A DNA stretch of 9,700 bases from a bacterium (GTDB taxonomy: Bacteria; SZUA-79; Acidulodesulfobacterales; Acidulodesulfobacteraceae). Shown in pieces: positions 1-6,249 of this stretch (position 1 is the stretch's first letter; each line of letters opens with the position of its first letter). The notes beneath the pieces were generated by a model. The model did no database searches and was not told where the DNA came from. It saw only the letters and a list, made by a program, of their open reading frames with translations. Made by a program: the position numbers and the translations under genes. The DNA is taken from the NCBI GenBank assembly GCA_021813595.1, contig JAKAKF010000236.1:1-9700 (forward strand), written 5' to 3'.

Positions 1-17
1 TTATATAGCGTAAATCA

Positions 18-1250
18 ATGAGTGAATTGAGCATATATATTCATATACCGCTCTGCAAGAGCAAATGTAATTACTGCAATTTTTATTCTATACCTTTAGT
101 TGAATTAAAAAAAACTTATAGCTTAAACTTCGCCGAACTTTATCTGGAGTTTTTGATAAAAGAAATAGTGCTAAACGTAAAAAAATATCATTTGGAAAAT
201 GCCTGTATAAAAAGCATATATTTCGGCGGAGGCACTCCTTCCGTTATGCCATCCGTTTTTTTTAGCGGTTTAATGGAATTTATAGGAAAAAATTTCACAA
301 TTACAAGCGATGCGGAAATAACAACGGAAGCAAATCCGGAAAGTTGCAGTTTAGAAAAATTATACGAATTGAAGACGCTCGGATTCAACAGGCTTTCTAT
401 AGGAGCGCAGAGTTTCGACGACGGCGTATTGAAAACCGCCGGAAGAATTCATAATAAAAAAGATATATACCGCGCCGTTAATAACGCCAAAAAAGCAGGA
501 TTTAGAAATATTTCGCTCGATTTAATAATAGGGCTTCCCGGACAGACTAAAAATATATTTTTAAACGATATTAATCATATTCTCGACATTGCCCCCGAAC
601 ATATATCGGCCTATATGCTGTCTATCGAAGAAGGAAGCTTATTTTATAAAATTTATAACGATAAAAACAGTTTTCCTGCCCATAAATCGCCCGAATTTAT
701 AGACGAAGAAAAAATAACGGATTATTATATAATATTATGCGAAATATTAAACAAACAATTTTACGGACATTATGAAATATCCAACTTTGCCAAAAACGGA
801 TATGAAAGCAGGCATAATATAAACTACTGGAACAGGGGCGAATATTTGGGATTAGGGCCTTCTGCTTCATCTTTTTTAAAACTTGAAAACGGTAAAGAAA
901 TTCGAAAAACGAATGTTCCGGATTTAGAAAAATATATTCGGAATATTTCAAGAGATAATTGCAAAGAAGAAAGTAGCCGGATTAAAAAGCGGAATAGCGG
1001 ACAAAATAAAAACGACGGAGATTTTGCAGAAATCCTTACGGAAAACGATAAAATAAACGAGGAGATATTTCTGTCGCTTAGAACGTCTTCCGGAATTGAC
1101 GAAAAAATACTTAGAGAATTAGCAGGGAACGAAATTATAGATAGATTTATAAAAGAAGGACTTATGCAAAATTTTAAAGACAATATTTCGCTTACTATAA
1201 GAGGAATGCTTTTATCTTCGGAAATATTCGCACGTATTATGATGGTTTAG
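18..1250 (+). CDS. hemW: HemW, radical-SAM heme chaperone (HemN-like family)
   Basis: Radical-SAM protein of 410 residues. The N-terminal cysteine motif C13-x3-C17-x2-C20 would bind the 4Fe-4S cluster and S-adenosylmethionine. It is followed by GGGTP (70-74), EANPES (105-110), RLSIGAQSF (125-133) and GLPGQT (172-177). RHNINYW (265-271) matches the HNxxYW motif that separates HemW from true oxygen-independent coproporphyrinogen oxidase HemN. The C-terminal HemW domain ends in SLTIRGMLLSSE, the usual final helix. HemW proteins bind heme and hand it to respiratory or other hemoproteins in the cytoplasm; many are mis-annotated as coproporphyrinogen oxidase. The start is the first ATG after an in-frame TAG at 6-8, so the gene cannot extend further upstream, but no Shine-Dalgarno sequence is visible. 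Residues 311-336 form a charged, polar insertion (many Lys, Arg, Asn, Ser) before the C-terminal domain, slightly lengthening the protein against a usual 370-400. No clear terminator follows. HemW rather than HemN is likely but not proven. Confidence 0.93.
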   Translation: MSELSIYIHIPLCKSKCNYCNFYSIPLVELKKTYSLNFAELYLEFLIKEIVLNVKKYHLENACIKSIYFGGGTPSVMPSVFFSGLMEFIGKNFTITSDAEITTEANPESCSLEKLYELKTLGFNRLSIGAQSFDDGVLKTAGRIHNKKDIYRAVNNAKKAGFRNISLDLIIGLPGQTKNIFLNDINHILDIAPEHISAYMLSIEEGSLFYKIYNDKNSFPAHKSPEFIDEEKITDYYIILCEILNKQFYGHYEISNFAKNGYESRHNINYWNRGEYLGLGPSASSFLKLENGKEIRKTNVPDLEKYIRNISRDNCKEESSRIKKRNSGQNKNDGDFAEILTENDKINEEIFLSLRTSSGIDEKILRELAGNEIIDRFIKEGLMQNFKDNISLTIRGMLLSSEIFARIMMV

Positions 1251-1353
1251 CAAAAACGCACGCATGATTAATTCGTAATAATTCGCTAAGGCCAATTACA
1301 AAAAGGATTACCGGCCCACGCATGTAAATCATTCGTATGCCGCAAGTTTTATA

Positions 1354-1382
1354 TTGCAATAATAGAAATCAATATTTATAAT
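1354..1382 (+). promoter_or_regulatory. Sigma-70-type promoter of tRNA-Ser
   Basis: A -35 element TTGCAA at 1354-1359 is separated by exactly 17 bases from a perfect -10 element TATAAT at 1377-1382. Transcription would start near 1389, about 13 bases before the mature tRNA 5' end at 1402. The region is AT-rich, so TATAAT-like words are frequent here. The 17-base spacing and the position directly before a tRNA gene make this one convincing. Confidence 0.65.
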
Positions 1383-1401
1383 ATAATAATAAACTCTATA
1401 A

Positions 1402-1490
<89 letters not shown>

Positions 1491-1539
1491 TAAATAAACG
1501 CTATTTCTTATACAGTCATTTAATTCAATACAGGCCATA

Positions 1540-1624
1540 GGATTCGAACACCCGGAGCGCGTAGCGCGTTAGGGGGTTCGTCGCTTTTAGCGTCCGAAGG
1601 ACGCTCATCCCTCTCTCTCCGCCA
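1540..1624 (+). repeat. Interrupted duplicate of the tRNA-Ser 3' end in a cloverleaf-like palindromic tract
   Basis: The bases GGGGGTTCG (1572-1580) and ATCCCTCTCTCTCCGCCA (1607-1624) repeat the T-arm, acceptor 3' strand and CCA of tRNA-Ser (1463-1490). A 26-base segment (1581-1606) is inserted in the T-loop and one A is lost. The insert carries a perfect hairpin, AGCGTCC/GGACGCT with loop GAA (1589-1605). The 5' side folds as a second hairpin, 1545-1580: CGAAC/GTTCG, a mismatch, CCC/GGG, then AGCGCG/CGCGTT around loop TAG. GGAT (1540-1543) can pair with ATCC (1607-1610) and close both hairpins. No acceptor 5' strand, D-arm or anticodon arm is present, so this cannot be a working tRNA. It may be a decayed attachment site, a tRNA pseudogene fragment or a palindromic mobile repeat. 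Confidence 0.7.
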
Positions 1625-1635
1625 TTGCGTTAAGT

Positions 1636-1720
1636 AAAAGGTGTCAGATTAATTTTACGCAACATCTTTTATCGTTAATTATTTCTTTTTATATGCGTAA
1701 AATAAAATCCGACACCTTTT
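1636..1720. mobile_element. Inverted-repeat, MITE/REP-like element
   Basis: The left arm 1636-1661 and the right arm 1694-1720 are reverse complements over 26/27 bases. The differences are one A/G change, one changed or inserted T position and one length difference; the conserved ends read AAAAGGTGTC and GACACCTTTT, and the inner ends ATTTTACGCA and TGCGTAAAAT. The 32-base centre is AT-rich and holds no reading frame. No target-site duplication is visible. From memory, repeats beginning GGTGTC(A/G)GATT are found around REP-associated Y1 (HUH) transposase genes in deltaproteobacteria. A non-autonomous element mobilised in trans is therefore a reasonable inference, though no transposase is present. 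It could alternatively act as a bidirectional terminator between converging genes, since the right arm ends in a T-run on the plus strand. Confidence 0.55.
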
Positions 1721-1738
1721 TCTCGTCACCTTTTTCTC
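1713..1738. repeat. Short tandem direct repeat CACCTTTTTCTC x2
   Basis: The 12-base word CACCTTTTTCTC occurs at 1713-1724 and again at 1727-1738, so the period is 14 bases. The first copy overlaps the outer end of the inverted-repeat element (1636-1720). The second may be a slippage product or a partial second end. The remaining bases to 1823 hold no gene that I can support. Confidence 0.45.
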
Positions 1739-1823
1739 ACACTTTTTTTAAACATTATGCATATTCGTTCGGGAGGTTTTTTGTAGTTCCATTGAAGAAT
1801 TGAATGATTAAAGCATAATTCCG

Positions 1824-2756
1824 TCAGCTTATATCTTTCCTTGAAAATATCAAGGAAGATATTATAAACAGCAAAACAGTATAAGAAATTCCGTATATAA
1901 GGCGGTAAAATATAATACCTGAGGAAATATTAAGTTTATATGCGGCTTCGGAACTTATATTGAATATGGAAAAGTTGGGCAGGACGGTATAAATAAAGTG
2001 GACTATGGAAGTCAACGTATGATTAGTCTGATGCACTATTACTATTTTGCCTTTAATAATCTTTTTTACCGGTTTAACCAAGTCGTTCATGCGGCTCGAA
2101 ACGTTGCCTATAAAAAAAACAAGAATTGCAAAAATAGATGCCAAAGCTTTTGACGTTACTAAAGAAAACAGCAGTGCGGCGGCGGAAATAAATATCGACT
2201 CGATTATTATAAACAGTCCCTGAATTATTAACGGCTGGGGCAGCATATAAAAAGTAAACGGCCGGCGGGAGCCGGCATGAGCGGCGGAACTGTTTTGCAA
2301 ATTAACGCTATTATGAACAGACTTTGCACCTGAAGCGACGGCTCCGGCGTTGGGCACGACAGGCACTATAAATTTATGCATAATCAGCAGTACAAAATAA
2401 AAAATAAACATCATTATGACCGTAGAAAAGATTATTGCTGCGGCAAGTCCAAGAAAACGTCCGGTTAAATATTCCGTTCTTTTAACCGGCCTTGTAATAC
2501 TTAGAAAAATGCTTTTCTTTTCGATATCGTCGTAAACCACGGAAGATCCGATAAAAATTCCTATAAAAATATTGAAAATAGATATGGCAAATATAGAAAA
2601 ATCCACCATAATTCTTCCCTGGTTTATGAAACTAGTCTGGGAAACGAAATAACTGCCCGATATAAGTATTAAGGCAAAGATTAAAAAAGAATAAAAAATT
2701 TTTGAATTCTTTATTTCTTTAAAAGAATACATTATTCCATATAAAATATTTTTCAT
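1824..2756 (-). CDS. ABC-2 type transporter permease
   Basis: Integral membrane protein of 310 residues with about six hydrophobic segments (roughly 20-37, 52-75, 102-127, 172-196, 200-216, 280-303), as expected for an ABC-2 permease. The cytoplasmic stretch DIEKKSIFLSITRPVKRTEYLTGR (about 77-100) is the family's typical region after TM2, where the domain contacts the ATPase. It starts 19 bases after the stop of the ATPase gene, so the two would form one exporter, probably two permeases and two ATPases. GGGG lies about 7 bases before the ATG as a weak ribosome site. A hydrophilic Ala/Ser-rich loop (about 131-168) separates TM3 and TM4. It includes Arg and Pro codons CGC, CGG and CCG that are rare elsewhere here, lying on a GC palindrome at 2261-2276. 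Substrate is unknown. The 3' end of the gene contains a 13-bp hairpin (1831-1862). Confidence 0.85.
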   Translation of the reverse strand: MKNILYGIMYSFKEIKNSKIFYSFLIFALILISGSYFVSQTSFINQGRIMVDFSIFAISIFNIFIGIFIGSSVVYDDIEKKSIFLSITRPVKRTEYLTGRFLGLAAAIIFSTVIMMFIFYFVLLIMHKFIVPVVPNAGAVASGAKSVHNSVNLQNSSAAHAGSRRPFTFYMLPQPLIIQGLFIIIESIFISAAALLFSLVTSKALASIFAILVFFIGNVSSRMNDLVKPVKKIIKGKIVIVHQTNHTLTSIVHFIYTVLPNFSIFNISSEAAYKLNISSGIIFYRLIYGISYTVLLFIISSLIFSRKDIS

Positions 2757-2775
2757 TAAATACCCCGCTAATTTG

Positions 2776-3555
2776 CTAATTTTTCCTGTTTTTAAGCATT
2801 AAATCGTAAAGATAAACCTCTAAGGGAGTGTTATATTCCCCGCTCAAACGGTCCTCTTTTTTTTCTTCGGCATATGCAGCCGCTTCTTTTTCTATATTTT
2901 CGAGGTTTTCGTTTTTTATTAATCTGCCGTTTACTAAAACCGCTATCCTGTCGCACAGTTCTTTACTGTCGGCAAGCACGTGCGATGAAAAAAATATAGT
3001 TTTCTTTCTTTCTTTGAGTTTAAATATTATATCTTTAAACTCCTTGCGCCCTATAGGGTCTAGTCCGGACAACGGTTCGTCGAATATTAAAATTTCCGGA
3101 TCGCCTATGATAGAAACCGCCAATGCCAGCCTCTGGGTCATTCCCTTAGAATATTTATGCGCATGGATATTTTTCGCATAGAAAATACCGGCTAATTTTA
3201 AAGCATCGTAAATTTCGTCTTTATTTATTTTTTTATTCAAGAGTTTTGAATAGTAATTAATAATTTCTATGCCTTTTAATCCGCGCGGGAAACTGGGATT
3301 TTCAGGCAGATACCCCAAATTAAGCCTTGCTCTGTAATCGGAAGAGTCGTATCCGTTAATTTTGATACTTCCGCCGGACGCCTTAATAAGCCCTACTATC
3401 ATTTTAATGGTCGTAGATTTGCCTGCGCCGTTAGGACCGAAAAAACCGGTGACTTTTCCTCCGTCTATGTTTAAAGAAAGGTCTTCAACCGCATTTTTCC
3501 GCGTTCCGAAAAAACCTATCCTGAAATATTTCGTTACGTTTTTTATTTCAATCAT
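2776..3555 (-). CDS. ABC transporter ATP-binding protein (NatA/CcmA-type)
   Basis: A 259-residue nucleotide-binding domain that would power the permease encoded just downstream. Walker A is GPNGAGKST (40-48). The Q-loop position lies in GYLPENP (81-87), with Glu in place of Gln, which is common in this subfamily. The signature is YSKGMTQR (135-142), a frequent variant of LSGGQ. Walker B is ILIFDEP (155-161), the D-loop SGLD (163-166), and the switch histidine H192 is in SSHVLAD. A charged tail (about 220-245, rich in Lys and Glu) follows the catalytic core. The start lies only 3 bases after the TPR gene's stop. The sequence AGAGGGTGA before the ATG serves as a ribosome site overlapping the end of that gene, which implies translational coupling. 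All catalytic motifs are intact. The family assignment is secure; the exported substrate is not known. Confidence 0.95.
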   Translation of the reverse strand: MIEIKNVTKYFRIGFFGTRKNAVEDLSLNIDGGKVTGFFGPNGAGKSTTIKMIVGLIKASGGSIKINGYDSSDYRARLNLGYLPENPSFPRGLKGIEIINYYSKLLNKKINKDEIYDALKLAGIFYAKNIHAHKYSKGMTQRLALAVSIIGDPEILIFDEPLSGLDPIGRKEFKDIIFKLKERKKTIFFSSHVLADSKELCDRIAVLVNGRLIKNENLENIEKEAAAYAEEKKEDRLSGEYNTPLEVYLYDLMLKNRKN

Positions 3556-3558
3556 AAT

Positions 3559-4314
3559 TCACCCTCTTTTTTGAGGCATAAACAGTTTTAAAGAATACGG
3601 AATTTTATAATTTTTATGCTCTTTTTTAAGCGCTATCTCGTTTTTAACGGCATCTATCCTGTATTGTATTATCTGCTTAATATAAGGATTTTTGTTGTTT
3701 TTATACATGGTTTTAAGAAAACTTAGCGTTTTTTTAAGGCTTCCGGATTTATTAAGGAGTTTAATATATAAAAATTCTAAATATTTCGGACTGCCTTTCA
3801 TATCGACGGCATATTTAAGATAATATGCGGCTTTTTTATAATTCCCTATATTGTAAAAATAGTTAAAAGATATGAGGAACGGTATATTCCAATTTCCTTT
3901 TAAATGGGTCATACCGAGCTTTAAAAGTTTTATGGCTCTTTTAGGTTTGCCCGCCAGTCCGAGAAGCGTACCGCCCGCCTGGTAAGCATAATTAAAATTA
4001 GGATTTAAAGAAACCGTTATGAACGAAATTTTATACATATACGGGTAATGCGCCTTTGCCAGCCTGAAGGATGAAGCCTCCTGAACGAAAAGCGTCCAGA
4101 AATAATCCGAAGTCAACGTATTAAAATTAAAATCTACAAATTTTAAAAATCCCGGTTTTACGGAGGAATATTTTAAAAATGAAACTAATTTCAATTTTAA
4201 ACGGCTCTTTGATAAAGCCACTATATGAAAAGAAAATAAAATTGAATAGGCTAAAAATAGCATAATTAAAAAAACAGCTAAACCTTTTAAAAATTTATTT
4301 ATGCTTATGCTCAT
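3559..4314 (-). CDS. Membrane-anchored TPR-like protein linked to an ABC-2 transporter
   Basis: A 251-residue protein with one N-terminal hydrophobic segment (about 10-34) and then a helical region. Positive residues precede the segment and no signal-peptidase or lipobox site is evident, so a signal anchor with the rest outside the inner membrane is likely. TPR-like helix pairs can be seen at about 106-136 (NYAYQAGGTLLGLAGKPKRA), 143-171 and 178-205. The stretch around 66-80 (TLTSDYFWTLFVQEA) resembles the (A/S)DxxWL...Q segment of a TPR family that I associate with ABC-2 transporter genes in deltaproteobacteria; this is from memory. It sits between the glycosyltransferase and ATPase genes. 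A role as accessory or scaffold to the transporter is inferred from position only. The ATG at 4314 has no clear Shine-Dalgarno sequence but is the only plausible start upstream of the hydrophobic segment. Confidence 0.75.
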   Translation of the reverse strand: MSISINKFLKGLAVFLIMLFLAYSILFSFHIVALSKSRLKLKLVSFLKYSSVKPGFLKFVDFNFNTLTSDYFWTLFVQEASSFRLAKAHYPYMYKISFITVSLNPNFNYAYQAGGTLLGLAGKPKRAIKLLKLGMTHLKGNWNIPFLISFNYFYNIGNYKKAAYYLKYAVDMKGSPKYLEFLYIKLLNKSGSLKKTLSFLKTMYKNNKNPYIKQIIQYRIDAVKNEIALKKEHKNYKIPYSLKLFMPQKRG

Positions 4315-4351
4315 TTTAAAATGTTATCTATATGCTAAAATTTCTTTTTAT

Positions 4352-5509
4352 TTATTTCTTTCTATTTACGCTATTTAGCAATTCAATATAAAATTCAGCA
4401 GTTTGAGACGCCACCGCTTTAGCGTCGAATTTTTTTACGACTTCATTATAGCAATTAACAGCAAAATTTTCAATTAAATCATATTTATCTATTAAATACA
4501 TTATTTTTTCCGCAAGTTCAAAAAAATCGCCGTTCTTAAACAACAGCCCTGTTTCGTTATTTTTAATTATCTCCGGAATTCCCCCTACATCCGAAGCTAT
4601 AACGGTTTTTTTTAAAGCGCAGGATTCTATTATAATACTTCCCATTCCTTCAAGACCCGACGGAACGGTAATCAGGTCGGATGCATATATAAATTTTTCG
4701 ATATTTTCCTTAAAGCCGCTTATGACGAAATAGTCTTTAAGTCCTTTTGCTTTAATTAAACCCACGATATAATCGTGCAATTCTCCTTCGCCTATTATAA
4801 CGAATTTTAAATCCCGTCTTTTTTTTATTATTAATTCTGCCGCTTTTATAAATACTTCATGCCCTTTTTCGCCCGATAATCTACCGATGAGGGAAATCAT
4901 TTTTTCGTCCGGTTTAATACCGAATTCTTCTCTTATTTCGGCTTTTTCGGATTCGTAAAAAGAGGCAGTTTTATTTTCATCGCCGCAGATCCTTGGACTG
5001 TAAATAACCCTGATTAAACTTTCGTCTATTCCTATGTCGTTAATCAGCCTTTTTTTAATAAAATCCGATATAACGATAAATCTGTCGGTTAAAAATCTGT
5101 ATATTAAAAATCCTTTTAAAAAGTCTACTTTGTATGCAACATGCCTCGTTAAAACTTTTATTATCTTTTTTTTAAAAATAGAAACTGCTGCAATGCCGCC
5201 CAAAAATTGGTCTAAGGACGAATGAAAATTTATAAGGTCAATATCGTATCGCTTTAAAAAGCGCCTTATTTTTAAAAAAGAAAAAATATCGATAAAATTC
5301 GTCATTCTTACGGAAAAATTTTGAATGCCGCATTTATCCAATTCATCCTTTAATCTCTCGTTGTTATTATGAATAACGAATATATTGAATTCTTCGCTAT
5401 GGTATAGTTTCAAAAATTTAAGCAGAATTACGACGTCGTTTTGGGCTCCGCCGAAATTTTTAAAAGCGTCTATATGAAGTATATTAAATTTATTTTTTTT
5501 GTTATTCAT
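4352..5509 (-). CDS. GT4-family glycosyltransferase (GT-B fold)
   Basis: A 385-residue retaining glycosyltransferase with two Rossmann-like domains. The N-terminal acceptor domain (about 8-170) begins with NFGGAQNDVV (18-27), the usual glycine-rich loop, and includes NFHSSLDQFLGG (94-105) and RHVAYKVDF (122-130). The C-terminal nucleotide-sugar domain starts near 204 with SLIGRLSGEKGHE (206-218), then FVIIGEGELHDYI (236-248) and the E-x7-E motif as E287 and E295 in GLEGMGSIIIE. SDVGGIPEII (306-315) and GLLF (321-324) complete the donor site. It would transfer a sugar from an NDP-sugar to an acceptor on the cytoplasmic face of the membrane, as in surface polysaccharide or glycolipid synthesis. 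Neither sugar nor acceptor can be told from sequence. It is first in a four-gene operon, 37 bases before the TPR gene. The ATG has no obvious ribosome site. Confidence 0.92.
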   Translation of the reverse strand: MNNKKNKFNILHIDAFKNFGGAQNDVVILLKFLKLYHSEEFNIFVIHNNNERLKDELDKCGIQNFSVRMTNFIDIFSFLKIRRFLKRYDIDLINFHSSLDQFLGGIAAVSIFKKKIIKVLTRHVAYKVDFLKGFLIYRFLTDRFIVISDFIKKRLINDIGIDESLIRVIYSPRICGDENKTASFYESEKAEIREEFGIKPDEKMISLIGRLSGEKGHEVFIKAAELIIKKRRDLKFVIIGEGELHDYIVGLIKAKGLKDYFVISGFKENIEKFIYASDLITVPSGLEGMGSIIIESCALKKTVIASDVGGIPEIIKNNETGLLFKNGDFFELAEKIMYLIDKYDLIENFAVNCYNEVVKKFDAKAVASQTAEFYIELLNSVNRKK

Positions 5510-5535
5510 AATATTGTATGTTATTATAATGCTAT

Positions 5536-5564
5536 ATTATATATATTATACTTATTTAAAACAA
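5536..5564 (-). promoter_or_regulatory. Possible promoter of the glycosyltransferase/ABC operon
   Basis: On the minus strand TTGTTT (5559-5564) and TATAAT (5536-5541) are spaced 17 bases apart, upstream of the glycosyltransferase ATG at 5509. The 70-base gap between the divergent genes is almost pure A/T, so chance matches are likely. A weaker plus-strand pair, TTGTAT (5514-5519) and TATATA (5538-5543) with an 18-base spacer, could serve marC. Confidence 0.4.
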
Positions 5565-5579
5565 TTTTACTTTTAATTT

Positions 5580-6212
5580 ATGCAGAATATTATTTTAATT
5601 TTTTTTAAAGACATCTTCCTTGCTTTAATTCCCATATTCGTCGCAATAGACGTTTTTGGAATTCTTCCTATTTATTTAGATTTCGTTAAAGATACTGAAG
5701 CAGACGAAGAAAAAAAGATTAGAAAAAATTCATTAATAACCGCTTTCAGCGTAGGAATAGGCTTTCTTCTGCTTGGCAAATCTCTTTTTGCGGTTATGGG
5801 AATTTCTATATACGATTTTGAAATGGCAGGAGGAGTTCTTCTGTTTATAATATCCATAAACAATCTTCTTGCGGAAAAACGCAAACTTTATTCGTCTGCA
5901 GACAAAGCGGATTTGGGAGTAGTTCCTATAGGCGTACCTTTAATAGTAGGTCCCGGAGTTTTAACTACGCTGCTAATAATTACCGGAATATATGGATATA
6001 TAATAGTAACTATTGCTTTTATAATAAACCTTTTAATTGTTTACGTCGTTTTAAAAAACACAAGGCTTTTTTTAAGATATCTCGGAAAAAACGGTTCAAA
6101 CGCCGCAGGAAAACTTGCAGCGCTTCTCCTTGCCGCATACGCGGTAATGATGATAAGGGTAGGGGTAATAAACACCATAATCACTTACATGAAGAGTCTG
6201 CATTCTTCTTAA
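5580..6212 (+). CDS. marC: MarC-family integral membrane protein (UPF0056)
   Basis: A 210-residue inner-membrane protein with about six transmembrane segments. Family features are the N-terminal FVAIDVFGILPIYL (20-33), the AGGVLLFIISI segment (83-93) and the conserved VVPIGVPLIVGPGVLTT (114-130) with its paired Pro and Gly residues. C-terminal segments at about 138-158 and 176-197 complete the usual six-helix plan, and the length is typical for the family. The name comes from the E. coli mar locus, but that protein is not required for multiple antibiotic resistance and the molecular function of the family remains unknown. It is transcribed alone, divergent from the glycosyltransferase operon and convergent with ychF. 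No Shine-Dalgarno sequence precedes the ATG at 5580, but the hydrophobic N-terminus matches the family start. The symbol denotes family membership, not proven orthology. Confidence 0.9.
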   Translation: MQNIILIFFKDIFLALIPIFVAIDVFGILPIYLDFVKDTEADEEKKIRKNSLITAFSVGIGFLLLGKSLFAVMGISIYDFEMAGGVLLFIISINNLLAEKRKLYSSADKADLGVVPIGVPLIVGPGVLTTLLIITGIYGYIIVTIAFIINLLIVYVVLKNTRLFLRYLGKNGSNAAGKLAALLLAAYAVMMIRVGVINTIITYMKSLHSS

Positions 6213-6213
6213 A

Positions 6214-6245
6214 CGGCAGTGCGGAATTCAACTCCGACACTGCCG
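6214..6245. terminator. Shared hairpin between convergent marC and ychF
   Basis: CGGCAGTG (6214-6221) pairs with CACTGCCG (6238-6245), and CGGA (6222-6225) pairs with TCCG (6233-6236). One A (6237) is bulged and the loop is 7 bases, ATTCAAC. The hairpin begins one base after the marC stop and ends 4 bases before the ychF stop, so it can serve both genes. Neither strand has a good T-run after the stem (CAAAT on plus, TTTAAG on minus), so termination may be partial or may mainly protect 3' ends. Confidence 0.65.
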
Positions 6246-6249
6246 CAAA

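Noticed and set aside
824..1183. Long antisense frame over hemW
   Set aside because: It is a mirror of hemW codons, with a Phe/Ser-rich low-complexity product and no ribosome site. hemW itself is well supported.
1545..1580. Integron attC site
   Set aside because: The hairpin contains GTTAGGG, near the GTTRRRY core, but the opposite core RYYYAAC does not match in the right place. There is no integrase or gene cassette nearby.
1757..1786. A nine-codon frame (MHIRSGGFL) followed by FH after the stop, faintly like the N-terminus of a REP-associated transposase
   Set aside because: The match is a few residues only, with a stop inside and no downstream continuation. It is too weak to call a pseudogene, although it lies next to the inverted-repeat element.
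1741..1823. Possible small gene or terminator between the direct repeat and the permease stop
   Set aside because: There is no reading frame of meaningful length and no hairpin followed by a T-run. The TTTTTT at 1778-1783 is not preceded by a convincing stem.
5251..5270. Short hairpin CGCTT/AAGCG inside the glycosyltransferase gene
   Set aside because: It is a five-base stem within coding sequence in an AT-rich gene, expected by chance, with no regulatory context.
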